Shown: positions 16,871 through 25,994 of the stretch, piece by piece
Position numbering within the stretch: the first letter of the stretch is position 1
Layout of the letters: every line of letters starts with the position of its first letter
Assembly (NCBI RefSeq): GCF_016820535.1
Contig: NZ_JADHDY010000007.1
Coordinates: 135,524-199,523, forward strand
DNA length: 64,000 bases
Direction of reading: 5' to 3'
Origin: Sporosarcina beigongshangi
Lineage (GTDB): Bacteria; Actinomycetota; Actinomycetes; Actinomycetales; Micrococcaceae
Notes under the pieces: generated by a model
What the model was told of the DNA's origin: nothing
The model's input: only the letters and a program-made list of their open reading frames with translations
Database searches by the model: none
Program-made: the position numbers and the translations under genes

Positions 16871-18334
16871 CTATCGTGTGCCGTCTGCCAGTTCGGTGAA
16901 GCCGTGCAGGGTTCCCGTGGCGAAACCGATCGTCACAGGTTCGGGTGAGGAACAGCATCCTCCGGCGGCGGGCCCGGCTACCGGGTCCGGGGCGCCGCAT
17001 CCGCCAGCCGGAGCATCGGCGTCGGCAGCGGGCGGCGCGTCGCAGGAACCTGCAAGGTCCGTCGAGCAGACTCCCGTCTCCGGCAGTTCAAGTTCGACGG
17101 CGTCTGCCGCGGCTTGGTCTCCGGCCAGGGCAGCCGCGATGGAGCGCACCTGCTCGTAGCCCGTGGCCATGAGGAAGGTCGGCGCCCGGCCATAGCTCTT
17201 CATCCCCACGATGTAGAAATTCTTCTCCGGATGCGAGAGCACCCGCTCCCCGTGCGCCGACACCGTGCCGCAGCTGTGGAATTCGGGATCGATCAGCGGT
17301 CCGAGTTCGCGCGGTGCCTGGACAACGGGGTCCAGGTCAAGGCGGAGTTCAGACAGGATGGACAGGTCCGGGCGGAATCCGGTGGCCGGAACCACCACGT
17401 CCGCCTGCACGGCGCGCCCGTCTGCGAGCGCCAGCGACACACCGGCACCGGCGGCCGTGACTGCGGCAACGGAGACATTTTCAATGATTCTGATGTCGCC
17501 GTTCTCCACGAAACGCCGCAGGCTCGTGCCAAGCTGGCCGCGGGCGGGCAGCTCGTCCGCCGCTCCCCCGCCATAGAGCCGAACCGGGTTGGCGGTTCCG
17601 CGCAGCCCCCACATGACCGTCGTGTCAGGCTGCTGCTGGCGGAGCCGGGCCAAGGCAAGGAGCGTGTTGGCGGCCGAGTGGCCGGCTCCGAGGACCAGCA
17701 CTGTCTTCCCTGCGAAGTGCGCACGGTCTGGTCCCAGCACGTCCGGGAGGGGTGAAGAAATGAACCCGGCGGCACGTGCCTCGGTCTCGCCCGGGGCAGG
17801 AATGCCGGAACGCCCGGCGGGGTTGGGTGTTCCCCAGGTCCCCGAGGCATCAATTACGGCACGGGCCAGAACATCCTCCAAAGCACCGTCAGCCTCGGTG
17901 CGGACCAGGAACAGGGAATCGTCCCGTCCGGCGGACCGTGAAAGGTCCACACCGTTACCTGAGTCCCGCACGCGCGTGACAGCGGCGACCCGATGCCCAT
18001 ACTTGATGATTGGCGCCAGCGACGGGTGCGCCGCAAGCGGTGCCAGGTACTCGTTCACCATCTCAGCCCCGCTGGGAAGGCGGGTTTCGCGCGGTGCCTG
18101 CCATCCGCCGTCGTACTGGCCGGACGGCGACTCCAGCAGGCGCCGCGCGGCAGCGTCAATGTTGTAGCGCCAGGTGGAGAAGAGCCTGATGTGGCCCCAC
18201 TCCCCCATTGCCGCACCGGCAGAGGCGCCGGCCTCGAGCACCACTGTGTCCTGCCCGCGCTCAAGCAGGTGCGCGGCAGCGGCCAGCCCCACGGGACCGG
18301 CCCCTATGACAACCACCGGATGATTCGACTTCAT
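16871..18334 (-). CDS. ArsO-like flavin monooxygenase/oxidoreductase with Cys-rich tail
   Basis: 487 residues. Two dinucleotide folds are present: VVVIGAGPVGLAAAAHL (FAD, residue ~7) and TVLVLGAGHSAANTLLAL (NADPH). ATGFRPD marks the flavoprotein monooxygenase fold. The last ~70 residues hold a run of Cys (GVCSTDLAGSC, GGCGAP, GGCCSSPEP) absent from ordinary members and suited to metalloid binding. It ends the operon acr3-arsC-this gene; such flavoproteins (ArsO) are known passengers of ars operons. Start at 18334, MKSNHPVVV; earlier in-frame starts lack an RBS. Oxidation of As(III) or organoarsenicals is inference. Confidence 0.75.
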   Translation of the reverse strand: MKSNHPVVVIGAGPVGLAAAAHLLERGQDTVVLEAGASAGAAMGEWGHIRLFSTWRYNIDAAARRLLESPSGQYDGGWQAPRETRLPSGAEMVNEYLAPLAAHPSLAPIIKYGHRVAAVTRVRDSGNGVDLSRSAGRDDSLFLVRTEADGALEDVLARAVIDASGTWGTPNPAGRSGIPAPGETEARAAGFISSPLPDVLGPDRAHFAGKTVLVLGAGHSAANTLLALARLRQQQPDTTVMWGLRGTANPVRLYGGGAADELPARGQLGTSLRRFVENGDIRIIENVSVAAVTAAGAGVSLALADGRAVQADVVVPATGFRPDLSILSELRLDLDPVVQAPRELGPLIDPEFHSCGTVSAHGERVLSHPEKNFYIVGMKSYGRAPTFLMATGYEQVRSIAAALAGDQAAADAVELELPETGVCSTDLAGSCDAPPAADADAPAGGCGAPDPVAGPAAGGCCSSPEPVTIGFATGTLHGFTELADGTR

Positions 18335-18365
18335 GACCTTGTGGCTCCCAAGCATGTTGAAGATG

Positions 18366-18779
18366 TCAGACCGTGCCGGGGAACAGGGACTCGATGAGCC
18401 CGTCAACCCGCCTGCGGATCTCGTCGCGGATGGGGCGGACGGCCTCCACACCCTGCCCGGCCGGATCTGCCAGTTCCCAGTCCTCGTAGCGTTTCCCGGG
18501 GAAGATCGGGCAGGTGTCGCCGCAGCCCATGGTGATGACGACGTCGGACGTCTCCACCGCCGCCGTGGTCAGCACCTTCGGCACCTCCGCGGACATGTCG
18601 ATGCCCACCTCGCGCATGGCCTCGACGGCGGCGGGGTTCACGGAATCGGCGGGCGCGGAGCCGGCGGAACGCACCTCCACCTGCCCGGCAGAGAGGTTGC
18701 TCAGGAAGGCGGCGGCCATCTGGGAGCGGCCGGCGTTGTGGACGCAGACGAACAGGACGGAGGGCTTGGTGGTGCTCAT
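18366..18779 (-). CDS. arsC: arsenate reductase, thioredoxin-coupled LMW-PTP type
   Basis: 137 residues. P-loop CVHNAGRSQ (Cys12, Arg18) and the redox pair later in MGCGDTCPIFPGKR fit the thioredoxin-dependent ArsC family (three Cys relay) that reduces arsenate to arsenite in the cytosol. Start overlaps the acr3 stop as ATGA. A second reductase of the mycothiol type is encoded at 20369. Confidence 0.9.
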   Translation of the reverse strand: MSTTKPSVLFVCVHNAGRSQMAAAFLSNLSAGQVEVRSAGSAPADSVNPAAVEAMREVGIDMSAEVPKVLTTAAVETSDVVITMGCGDTCPIFPGKRYEDWELADPAGQGVEAVRPIRDEIRRRVDGLIESLFPGTV

Positions 18780-19879
18780 GCGGCATCCTTGGCGGTAGGT
18801 GAAACGGACGGGGTGAAAAGTCTGCGCGACCACAGGGCCACGTAGACCAGGGCCACAAGCAGCGGCACCTCGATCAGCGGCCCCACCACACCGGCGAGCG
18901 CCTGGCCGCTGGTGACGCCGAAGGTCGCAATGGCCACGGCGATGGCGAGTTCAAAGTTGTTGCTGGCCGCCGTGAACGCGAGCGTCGTGGTGCGCGGATA
19001 GCCCAGCTTCAGGACCCACCCTATGGCCATGGATGCGGCAAACACCACCACAAAATAGATCAACAGCGGCAGGGCGATGCGGACCACGTCCAGCGGGTTG
19101 GCGGTGATCGCCTCCCCCTGCAGAGCGAACAGCAGCACGATCGTGAACAGCAGCCCGTACAGGGCCAACGGGCCTATCTTCGGCAGGAACGCGCCTTCGT
19201 ACCAGTCCCGCCCGCGTGCCCGCTCCCCCAGCGTGCGGCTCAGCCAGCCTGCCACGAGCGGGATGCCCAGGAACACCAGGACGGAGAGCGTGATGGCCCA
19301 AAAGGAGAAGTCGGCACTCGTGGTGGGGAGCCCCAGCAGCGCCGGCAGCCATTGCAGGTAGAACCAGCCCAGCGCCCCAAAGGCCACCACCTGAAACGCG
19401 GAGTTCAGCGCAACCAGCACCGCCGCGGCTTCACGGTCGCCGCACGCGAGGTCGTTCCAGATGAACACCATCGCAATGCAGCGGGCCAGCCCCACAATAA
19501 TCAGCCCGGTGCGGTATTCGGGCAGGTCCGACAGGAAGATCCACGCCAGCGCGAACATGAACGCCGGCGCCAGCGCCCAGTTGATCACCAGCGACGTCAC
19601 CATGAGTTTGCGGTCGCCCAGCACCCGCCGGGTCTCGCTGTACCGGACCTTGGCCAGGACCGGGTACATCATCACCAGAAGTCCGACGGCGATGGGCGCG
19701 GACACTCCCGCCACCTGGATGGCTCCCATCGCCTCGCCCAGCTGCGGGACGAGCCGTCCCAGCGCGAGGCCCAGCGCCATGGCGGCCAGGATCCAGACGG
19801 CGAGGTAGCGGTCCAGGGTGGACAGCTTGGCCGTCAGTTGCCCGGCCGGCCGCGGGGCGGATGTGGCGGTGGTTGTCAC
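18776..19879 (-). CDS. acr3: Acr3-family arsenite efflux permease
   Basis: 367 residues with ten TM helices. The signature GLARCIAMVFIWND in TM4 carries the essential Cys and NNFELAIAVAIATFG in TM9 the conserved Glu, both diagnostic of Acr3. Arsenite extrusion powered by the proton motive force. First gene of a reverse operon with arsC and the ArsO-like gene; divergent from arsR with the inverted repeat at 19902-19921 between, so it is de-repressed by As(III). Confidence 0.92.
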   Translation of the reverse strand: MTTTATSAPRPAGQLTAKLSTLDRYLAVWILAAMALGLALGRLVPQLGEAMGAIQVAGVSAPIAVGLLVMMYPVLAKVRYSETRRVLGDRKLMVTSLVINWALAPAFMFALAWIFLSDLPEYRTGLIIVGLARCIAMVFIWNDLACGDREAAAVLVALNSAFQVVAFGALGWFYLQWLPALLGLPTTSADFSFWAITLSVLVFLGIPLVAGWLSRTLGERARGRDWYEGAFLPKIGPLALYGLLFTIVLLFALQGEAITANPLDVVRIALPLLIYFVVVFAASMAIGWVLKLGYPRTTTLAFTAASNNFELAIAVAIATFGVTSGQALAGVVGPLIEVPLLVALVYVALWSRRLFTPSVSPTAKDAA

Positions 19880-19901
19880 GGCTGGTTTTCTCCAATTGCA
19901 G

Positions 19902-19921
19902 ACATCGACGGTTTTCGATGT
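19902..19921. promoter_or_regulatory. candidate ArsR operator
   Basis: Inverted repeat ACATCGA-n6-TCGATGT between divergent acr3 and arsR. A second palindrome GACAGCTGTC lies at 19944-19953, and ATATCGACAG repeats part of the half-site, so two ArsR sites may exist. Confidence 0.65.
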
Positions 19922-19994
19922 TCCGAGTATGGTTGACTATATCGACAGCTGTCAATCTCCCCTGCGGGAACCGAATGAAGGCGAGGCCCGGGCA

Positions 19995-20372
19995 ATGCAA
20001 CCACCGCTTGTCACGGACGGCACCACGGATTCCGGCAGCAGCGCAGCGGCGTGCTGTGTTGCCGCGCCAACGGACGGCGTGCTGCCGGCCCAGGAGGCAA
20101 TCCCCCTGGCCGCCCGGTTCAAGGCGCTGGCCGACCCCAACCGCCTGCGCATCCTGTCCATCATCTCCAATGATCCCGCGGCGGAAACGTGCGTCTGCGA
20201 CATCACCGAGCCGTTGGACCTGGGCCAGCCCACGGTCTCGCACCACCTTAAGGTTCTGGTGGCGGCGGGGCTGCTGACCCGGGAGAAGCGCGGCGTGTGG
20301 GCGTATTACTCGCTGGTGCCCGGTGCACTGGATTCCCTCGCCGCAACCCTGGCCCCGAAGGCGTCGGAATGA
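19995..20372 (+). CDS. arsR: ArsR/SmtB-family arsenite-responsive repressor
   Basis: 125 residues. Winged helix: RFKALADPNRLRILSII, then LDLGQPTVSHHLKVLVAAGL recognition helix and REKRGVWAYYSL wing. Candidate As(III) ligands are Cys20-Cys21 in an N-terminal extension and Cys66/Cys68 in ETCVCD, similar to the Cys arrangement of the Corynebacterium-type ArsR. The 19995 start is chosen since an earlier ATG would run codons through the operator. The stop overlaps the next gene's start (ATGA). Confidence 0.88.
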   Translation: MQPPLVTDGTTDSGSSAAACCVAAPTDGVLPAQEAIPLAARFKALADPNRLRILSIISNDPAAETCVCDITEPLDLGQPTVSHHLKVLVAAGLLTREKRGVWAYYSLVPGALDSLAATLAPKASE

Positions 20373-20794
20373 ACGCGGCCGCAGCCAGGCCCGCGGTCCT
20401 GTTCGTCTGTGTCAAGAATGGCGGCAAGTCCCAAATGGCAGCAGGCCTCATGAAGCTGGAGGCCGGTGATGCCATAACTGTCACCTCGGCCGGCACCCGT
20501 CCCGGCCAGGCCGTCAACCCACTCTCCGCGGAAGTCCTTGCCGACCTCGGGGTCAACATCGGCGACGAAGTGCCCAGGCTGCTGACGGAAACAGACATGC
20601 GGAAGGCGGGACTCGTCGTCGTGCTCGGCACCGAGGCACAGGTCCCGGCGGTCGACGGCGTGCGGGTGGAAGTCTGGGAGACGGACGAGCCCGGCACCCG
20701 CGGCATTGAGGGCCGGGAACGCATGGAGCTGGTCCGCGACGACATCCATGCACGCGTCAAGGAACTCAGGCACCGTCTGCTGGCTGCGGGCTGA
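20369..20794 (+). CDS. arsenate-mycothiol transferase-type reductase
   Basis: 141 residues of the LMW-PTP fold. The loop FVCVKNGGKSQMAA (Cys14) with KNGGKS in place of the HNAGRS of Trx-linked ArsC is typical of actinobacterial ArsC1/C2 enzymes that conjugate arsenate to mycothiol and need mycoredoxin. It lacks the second and third Cys of the Trx type. Co-translated with arsR. Having both reductase classes gives two electron routes. Confidence 0.85.
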   Translation: MNAAAARPAVLFVCVKNGGKSQMAAGLMKLEAGDAITVTSAGTRPGQAVNPLSAEVLADLGVNIGDEVPRLLTETDMRKAGLVVVLGTEAQVPAVDGVRVEVWETDEPGTRGIEGRERMELVRDDIHARVKELRHRLLAAG

Positions 20795-20801
20795 TCCGGT
20801 C

Positions 20802-22076
20802 GTGGCAATCACGCAAAAGAATGCGCGCAGGCGCGGCACAGTGGCGGCCGGCCTGGGCGTCGGCCAGATCCTCTCGTGGGGTTCAAGCTTCTACCTGCTG
20901 GCCGTCCTGGCCGGCCCGATCACGGCAGACACCGGCTGGCCCGGCTCAATAGTCGTGGCGGGCGTCTCGGTGGGGCTGGTCGTCGCCGGACTCGGATCCC
21001 CGCGGGTCGGCTCGCTCGTCGCCGCCAACCATGGACGCACCGTGCTCGTCGCCAGCGCGCTGCTTCTTGCGCTCGGCCTGGCCATCATGGCGGTTTCCCC
21101 GAACCAGTGGTTTTACCTTGGCGCGTGGGCGGTCCTGGGGCTGGGCATGAGCGGCGGGCTCTACAGTGCGGCATTCGCCGTCCTGGGCCACACCTACGGC
21201 GCATCGGCCCGCTCGGCGATCACCCTCGTCACGCTCTTTGGCGGGCTTGCCAGCACCATCTGCTGGCCGTTGAGTTCCCTGCTCGTCAACGAGGTCGGCT
21301 GGCGCGGCACGGCACTCGCCTATGCCGGGGCGCACCTGCTGGTCACCGCCCCGCTCTACGCGCTCACGGTCCCGCGGCAGACCATGGCGCCGGCGCCGGT
21401 GGACGCCGGGTTGGTTTCAGGGCCGGCAGCACCTCCGCCCGCGGCATCGGGTTGGCCCATGGTTGTCCTGTTCGCCACCATCGCGACCTTGTGCACCTCG
21501 ATCACCGCGTTGATGTCGGTGCACATGTTTTCCCTGCTGGCCGGAATAGGGATCGTTGGCGCCGCCGCCGTGGCCCTGGGCGCAACGGTCGGCCCGTCGC
21601 AGGTGGGCGCCCGGGCCATCGAGCTGCTCATAGGGCGCCGCCACAATCCGATCTGGACGTTGCTCATCGCCACCCTCGCCATGGCCGCGGCCATCAGCTT
21701 CCTGGGCGTCGGTGTGCTCGCTCCAACCATCTTGATGGTTGCCTATGGTGTCGGCATCGGCCTGGCCTCAATTGCCAACGGAACCGTCCCGCTCGCCCTC
21801 TTCGGCCAGGCCAGCTATGCCCGCATCATGGGCCGCATCGGCCTGCCGTCGCTTCTGGCCCAGGCAGCGGCGCCCATCATCGGCTCTGCCCTGATTCAGA
21901 GGCTGGGTCCGGAGACCACCCTGACCGTCGTGGGCCTCGTGGCACTCGCAACCTTCGGGCTGGCGGTCTGGCTGATGGTGCACAGCAGCCGCGGGAAGCA
22001 GCAGGGGCCGTCATCACCGGATCAGAACAGCACCGCCGACTGCCCGCGCGCCAGCAGCGGCGCGACGCCGGCGTAG
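20802..22076 (+). CDS. MFS transporter of the arsR operon
   Basis: 424 residues, GTG start 8 bases after the reductase. Twelve hydrophobic helices; opens GLGVGQILSWGSSFYLLAVLA, a pattern of the NarK/oxalate-formate-like MFS group. The last ~20 codons overlap the convergent SRPBCC gene by 55 bp. Position in the ars operon suggests an arsenic species or a thiol conjugate as substrate, but no specific motif shows this. Confidence 0.8.
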   Translation: MAITQKNARRRGTVAAGLGVGQILSWGSSFYLLAVLAGPITADTGWPGSIVVAGVSVGLVVAGLGSPRVGSLVAANHGRTVLVASALLLALGLAIMAVSPNQWFYLGAWAVLGLGMSGGLYSAAFAVLGHTYGASARSAITLVTLFGGLASTICWPLSSLLVNEVGWRGTALAYAGAHLLVTAPLYALTVPRQTMAPAPVDAGLVSGPAAPPPAASGWPMVVLFATIATLCTSITALMSVHMFSLLAGIGIVGAAAVALGATVGPSQVGARAIELLIGRRHNPIWTLLIATLAMAAAISFLGVGVLAPTILMVAYGVGIGLASIANGTVPLALFGQASYARIMGRIGLPSLLAQAAAPIIGSALIQRLGPETTLTVVGLVALATFGLAVWLMVHSSRGKQQGPSSPDQNSTADCPRASSGATPA

Positions 22077-22927
22077 AAGAACTCGATGCTGTCGTCAGGC
22101 CCGTACTGCACACGCTTCATGACCTTGCCCAGCGCCATCACCTTCACGCTGCACGACGGCTCGCCGACCACCAGTGCAACGGCCTCGCCGCCCACGTCCT
22201 CAACGTACCGGCCGCCAAACTCCGCGCGCGCCACCTCAAAAACATAGGCGGCGGCACGAAGGTAGTCATCCTCGCTCAGCGGGGTGGTCCGCAGCCCATA
22301 CTGCTCCAGGACTCGGTCGACGCCGGCCAAGGACTCCGCGGTTCCGTCCAGTTCATCTGCGGCTGCTGAGGAGACGGTGTTGCGCACGGCAGTGACAAAG
22401 GCAGCCGCGTGTCCCGCCATCGTGGACTCCAAGTGCACGTCATCTGGCACGGTTGGTGTCCGGTCTCCGTCCAGGTAGCCCTGGAGAAGTTCAAAGGTCT
22501 CGCCGCGGTCGTTGGCGAACTTGGCCAGCAGGCCCGTGGCCCACATGGTCCAGGTGATCACGGTGGAGCCGAGTTTGCCGGCAAAGGTCGGCGAGAAGCT
22601 GACGCCTTCCTTCAGCGTCCATCCGCCGTCGGCCGGTTCCATGGACAACCGGACCTTCTGCAGCATGCCTCTCTGCTTGCCTTGGAAGGCGATCACGGAT
22701 TGCGGTGCATAGTCCGTGATGGTCCACTTGACCACGTCGAAGTCGCACTCAACCCCGTGGCGTTCCTCCCAGAACTTTCCTGGTGCGAGCGCAAAATCCG
22801 GACCGGGCACAAACTCGGTCTGGTGCTCCGCATAGATGCCCGCCAGGGCCGGGTCCGCAAAGGCGTTCCAGATTTCTTCCGGTTCACCCTTGAAATGTGC
22901 TGCGTTGCTGAACGAGGCGTATCCCAC
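22022..22927 (-). CDS. SRPBCC-fold protein, 301 aa
   Basis: The first ~150 residues fit a START/SRPBCC ligand-binding fold (GYASFSNAAHFKGEPEEIWNAF; WTLKEGVSFSPTFAGKLG). The rest is a mixed helical region with no known domain. Ends 55 bp inside the 3' end of the MFS gene on the other strand. A decayed copy of its first ~34 codons exists at 37691-37792. Ligand unknown. Confidence 0.75.
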   Translation of the reverse strand: MGYASFSNAAHFKGEPEEIWNAFADPALAGIYAEHQTEFVPGPDFALAPGKFWEERHGVECDFDVVKWTITDYAPQSVIAFQGKQRGMLQKVRLSMEPADGGWTLKEGVSFSPTFAGKLGSTVITWTMWATGLLAKFANDRGETFELLQGYLDGDRTPTVPDDVHLESTMAGHAAAFVTAVRNTVSSAAADELDGTAESLAGVDRVLEQYGLRTTPLSEDDYLRAAAYVFEVARAEFGGRYVEDVGGEAVALVVGEPSCSVKVMALGKVMKRVQYGPDDSIEFFYAGVAPLLARGQSAVLF

Positions 22928-23027
22928 CTGTGTTCCCCCTTGTTATGGACCTATCACCAAGGATAGGGAACACCGGGGGCCGGTGCTGCATTCGTGCCGG
23001 CACAGCGGGACTTCCAGAGAAAAGCGA

Positions 23028-23062
23028 GAGCCCCGCCGCAGATCATGTCCGCAGCGGGGCTC
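23028..23062 (-). terminator. rho-independent terminator of hutU
   Basis: Stem GAGCCCCGC/GCGGGGCTC with a 17-base loop; on the minus strand it is followed by TCGCTTTTCTC. About 55 bp beyond the hutU stop. Confidence 0.75.
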
Positions 23063-23115
23063 CTTGGTTTCGACCGGCTCTGCCCCATTTCATCGGGCAC
23101 AGCTGGTGAGAAGTG

Positions 23116-24795
23116 CTACTGCTCCTGCATCGGGATCCGCACCCCGCGCTCGGCGGCAACGTCAACGGCGCGTTCGTAGCCGGCGTCGACGTGGCGGATG
23201 ACGCCCATGCCGGGGTCGTTGGTCAGCAGGCGCTGGAGCTTCTCGGCGGCCAGCGGCGTGCCGTCGGCAACGGAGACCTGGCCGGCGTGGATGGAGCGGC
23301 CGATGCCGACGCCGCCACCGTGGTGGATGGACACCCACGTGGCCCCGGAGGCCGTGTTCAGCAGCGCGTTCAGCAGCGGCCAGTCGGCGATCGCGTCGGA
23401 GCCGTCCTTCATTCCCTCGGTCTCGCGGTACGGGGAGGCCACGGAGCCCGAGTCCAGGTGGTCGCGGCCAATGACGATCGGGGCCTTGACCTTGCCGTCG
23501 GCCACGAGCTGGTTGAACAGGACACCGGCCTTGGCGCGTTCGCCGTAGCCGAGCCAGCAGATGCGTGCCGGCAGGCCCTCGAATTCAACGTGTTCCTGGG
23601 CGGCATCGAGCCAGCGGTGCAGGTGCGTGTTCTCGGGGAACAGCTCCTTCAGCGCTTCGTCGGTGACGCGGATGTCCTCAGGGTCTCCGGAGAGGGCAAC
23701 CCAGCGGAACGGGCCCAGGCCCTCGCAGAAGAGCGGGCGGATGTAGGCCGGGACGAAGCCGGGGAATTCAAACGCCCGTGAGTAGCCGCCCTTGCGGGCC
23801 TCGTCGCGGATCGAGTTGCCGTAGTCGAACACCTCGGCGCCGGCGTCCTGGAATTCCACCATGGCCTGTACGTGGCGGGCCATCGCATTCTGGGACTTCT
23901 TCGTGAAGCCCTCGGGGTCCGCCTCGGCCTCGCCGTGCCATTCCTCAACGGAATATTCGGTGGGCAGGTAGGAAAGGGGGTCGTGCGCACTGGTCTGGTC
24001 GGTGACGATGTCGACAGTGAACTCGCCGGCCTTGTGGCGCTCAAGAATCGCCGGGAAGACCTCGGCGGCATTGCCCACAACACCCACGGACAGCGGGGTC
24101 TTGTTGGCCTTGGCTTCGAGGACCCGGGCCAGGGCGGTGTCCAGGTCGGGCGCCAACTCGTCCAGGTAGCGCTTGCCGACACGGCGCTTGAGCCGCTCCT
24201 CCGACACATCGACGATCAGGCAGGCACCGCCGTTGAGCGTGACGGCCAGGGGCTGAGCCCCGCCCATGCCGCCGCAACCGCCGGTCAGGGTCAGGGTTCC
24301 GGCCAGGGTCCCGCCGAAGCGCTTCTCACCAATGGCGGCAAAGGTCTCGAACGTACCCTGCAGGATGCCCTGCGTGCCAATGTAAATCCAGGAACCGGCC
24401 GTCATCTGCCCGTACATCATCAGGCCCTCTGCCTCGAGCTTGCGGAACTCCGGCCACGTGGCCCAGTCCCCCACGAGGTTCGAGTTCGCCAGCAGCACGC
24501 GCGGCGCCCACACGTTGGTGCGGAACACGCCCACCGGTTTGCCCGACTGCACCAGCAGCGTCTCGTCGTCGTCCAGCGTCTTCAGCGTCGCCACGATCGC
24601 GTCGTAGGCCTCCCAGGAACGGGCGGCGCGGCCGGTGCCGCCGTAGACCACCAGGTCCTCAGGGCGTTCGGCAACCTCGGGGTCAAGATTGTTCATGAGC
24701 ATGCGCAGCGGAGCCTCTGTCTGCCACGACTTCGCCGAAAGGTCGGTGCCGCGGGCTGCGCGGATGGTGCGGGAAGGGTCATGCATCGTTGCCAT
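23116..24795 (-). CDS. hutU: urocanate hydratase
   Basis: 559 residues, the usual family length. NAD-binding loop [14 protein letters not shown] and catalytic-Cys segment [13 protein letters not shown] (Cys413) are present. It converts urocanate to imidazolone propionate with tightly bound NAD as electrophile; cytosolic. AAAGGA lies 7 bases before the ATG. No hutH, hutI or later hut gene is in the window, so here hutU stands alone. Its upstream region carries the same 16-bp motif found at the permease/acyl-CoA dehydrogenase promoter and near iclR, which suggests IclR control rather than a HutC system. Confidence 0.95.
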   Translation of the reverse strand: MATMHDPSRTIRAARGTDLSAKSWQTEAPLRMLMNNLDPEVAERPEDLVVYGGTGRAARSWEAYDAIVATLKTLDDDETLLVQSGKPVGVFRTNVWAPRVLLANSNLVGDWATWPEFRKLEAEGLMMYGQMTAGSWIYIGTQGILQGTFETFAAIGEKRFGGTLAGTLTLTGGCGGMGGAQPLAVTLNGGACLIVDVSEERLKRRVGKRYLDELAPDLDTALARVLEAKANKTPLSVGVVGNAAEVFPAILERHKAGEFTVDIVTDQTSAHDPLSYLPTEYSVEEWHGEAEADPEGFTKKSQNAMARHVQAMVEFQDAGAEVFDYGNSIRDEARKGGYSRAFEFPGFVPAYIRPLFCEGLGPFRWVALSGDPEDIRVTDEALKELFPENTHLHRWLDAAQEHVEFEGLPARICWLGYGERAKAGVLFNQLVADGKVKAPIVIGRDHLDSGSVASPYRETEGMKDGSDAIADWPLLNALLNTASGATWVSIHHGGGVGIGRSIHAGQVSVADGTPLAAEKLQRLLTNDPGMGVIRHVDAGYERAVDVAAERGVRIPMQEQ

Positions 24796-25099
24796 GAGAG
24801 GTCCTTTGCTGTGGGTGTGTGGAGACGGGAGCGCCGGCTCGTTTGCCTATGTATCCATCAAAGCCCCGCCCGGCAGTCATTCCTAGGGGTTCGCCACTTG
24901 GCCTGTCTGTGATCCAAGACAATGCACCTCTTCAAGACAAGTGCGACGGCGGGAGGTAGCCTTGCGCCATTGGCAAGTCACCGCCATGGCCGCGGCAGAT
25001 TCCCTGGCTCACGCCCAGGCCCTCACATAGTCCATTTCCATTACGTGGGCCAAAGGGTCACCCAGCCGACCCCCTGCCAGCCTCCTGCGTCCAAGCGAG
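24796..25099. other. intergenic: hutU promoter region
   Basis: About 300 bp without a convincing gene. It contains the IclR-type motif at 24905-24920 some 110 bp before hutU. Nothing else was recognised. Confidence 0.6.
24905..24920. promoter_or_regulatory. shared IclR-type operator, copy A
   Basis: GTCTGTGATCCAAGAC, an imperfect palindrome. The exact reverse complement occurs at 27358-27373, and a symmetric version (GTCTGTGATCACAGAC) lies beside iclR at 34773-34788. Position upstream of hutU fits transcriptional control. Confidence 0.75.
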
Positions 25100-25558
25100 C
25101 TAGGACGGCTGGTGGAGTGTGCTCTTTAGCTCACCATCAGTGAACGCCCGAACGATCTCCGCGTGGTCTTCCTGCAGGTTCGTGGTGGCGATCGCCCTGA
25201 TACCCCGCTCATAGCGGACTTGATTGCTGGCCACATGCAGCCGCGCATAGCGGGCCCTGACCGCGGGGTAGAGGAAACTGACAAGTTCATTGACGCCAAA
25301 GGACGCTGACGAAAGCCCGCCCTTCGAGTGCTTGGAAACAGTTCTGTCTTCGGGGAATATCTTTGGGCTAATCTTCCTGAGCCGTTCTAGGTCATCGAAG
25401 ACGGGGTCAGTCATCAATGAAGCACGAACCAAATGATAGGCCGAATAGAAAGCGCAGACTGCCGCCCATTCCTGCCCAGTCTCAAACATCAGAGTTGCGA
25501 GCTTGCCGTGTTCTTCCGAGCGGCTGACGCATGTCGCGATGTCATGTATTCCCAGCAT
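25100..25558 (-). CDS. HEPN-like domain protein
   Basis: 152 residues. The segment EWAAVCAFYSAYHLVRASLM followed by an H-x-K loop and then ARYARLHVASNQVRYERG matches the layout of HEPN-type helical proteins (aromatic-rich first helix, SH region, Y-x2-L-x4-S-x2-RY helix). HEPN proteins are often RNases or partners in toxin-antitoxin and defence systems, but the canonical R-x4-6-H catalytic motif is not evident. Five bases separate it from the gene at 25564, so they form a two-gene unit. It interrupts a metabolic region. Family call is by pattern memory. Confidence 0.6.
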   Translation of the reverse strand: MLGIHDIATCVSRSEEHGKLATLMFETGQEWAAVCAFYSAYHLVRASLMTDPVFDDLERLRKISPKIFPEDRTVSKHSKGGLSSASFGVNELVSFLYPAVRARYARLHVASNQVRYERGIRAIATTNLQEDHAEIVRAFTDGELKSTLHQPS

Positions 25559-25563
25559 GTTGC

Positions 25564-25869
25564 TCAGGAATAGCTAAATTGATGCTGGCTGATCGATTGC
25601 GCTTCGGATATCGCATCAGCTTCTTCGCCAATGTGGAACTCGAATGATGCCTCGTCGATGAACAACTCCTGCACTGCGAGGAGCTTGTCCAGGGCACGCA
25701 ATTGCTGACCATCCGTATTTTCTGCCAAAACGAATGAAATGGAGCACGACGCATCTCGCGCATCAAACAGTACTGACAGGGACCGCAAGTTTTCCCTGCC
25801 GATCCCGTCAACCGCATGCTCTCCGATTGATCGCGTCAGAATCTCGATCTCATCCAGGATGGGGGCCAT
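25564..25869 (-). CDS. hypothetical protein paired with the HEPN-like gene
   Basis: 101 residues, acidic, no recognised domain. Strand-rich centre (SLSVLFDARDASCSISFVLA) and helices at both ends; looks like a small alpha/beta partner. Lies immediately upstream of the HEPN-like gene on the same strand. In similar cassettes the first gene often encodes the neutralising or regulatory partner; that is inference only. Confidence 0.55.
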   Translation of the reverse strand: MAPILDEIEILTRSIGEHAVDGIGRENLRSLSVLFDARDASCSISFVLAENTDGQQLRALDKLLAVQELFIDEASFEFHIGEEADAISEAQSISQHQFSYS

Positions 25870-25936
25870 ACCTTAAATCTACGTGGACTTGTCAAATCCA
25901 CAAGTACACAGACAGGACATCTGTGGACAACCGGAC

Positions 25937-25966
25937 GCGGCCGTCCCACCAAGGTGAGACGGCCGC
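25937..25966. terminator. strong hairpin between acyl-CoA dehydrogenase and the HEPN-like cassette
   Basis: Stem GCGGCCGTC/GACGGCCGC with an inner CACC/GGTG extension. About 30 bp beyond the dehydrogenase stop. No T-tract on the minus strand, so termination would be of the GC-hairpin kind. Confidence 0.5.
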
Positions 25967-25994
25967 CGTCGAATATCAGAAGAGGCGGGAACCC

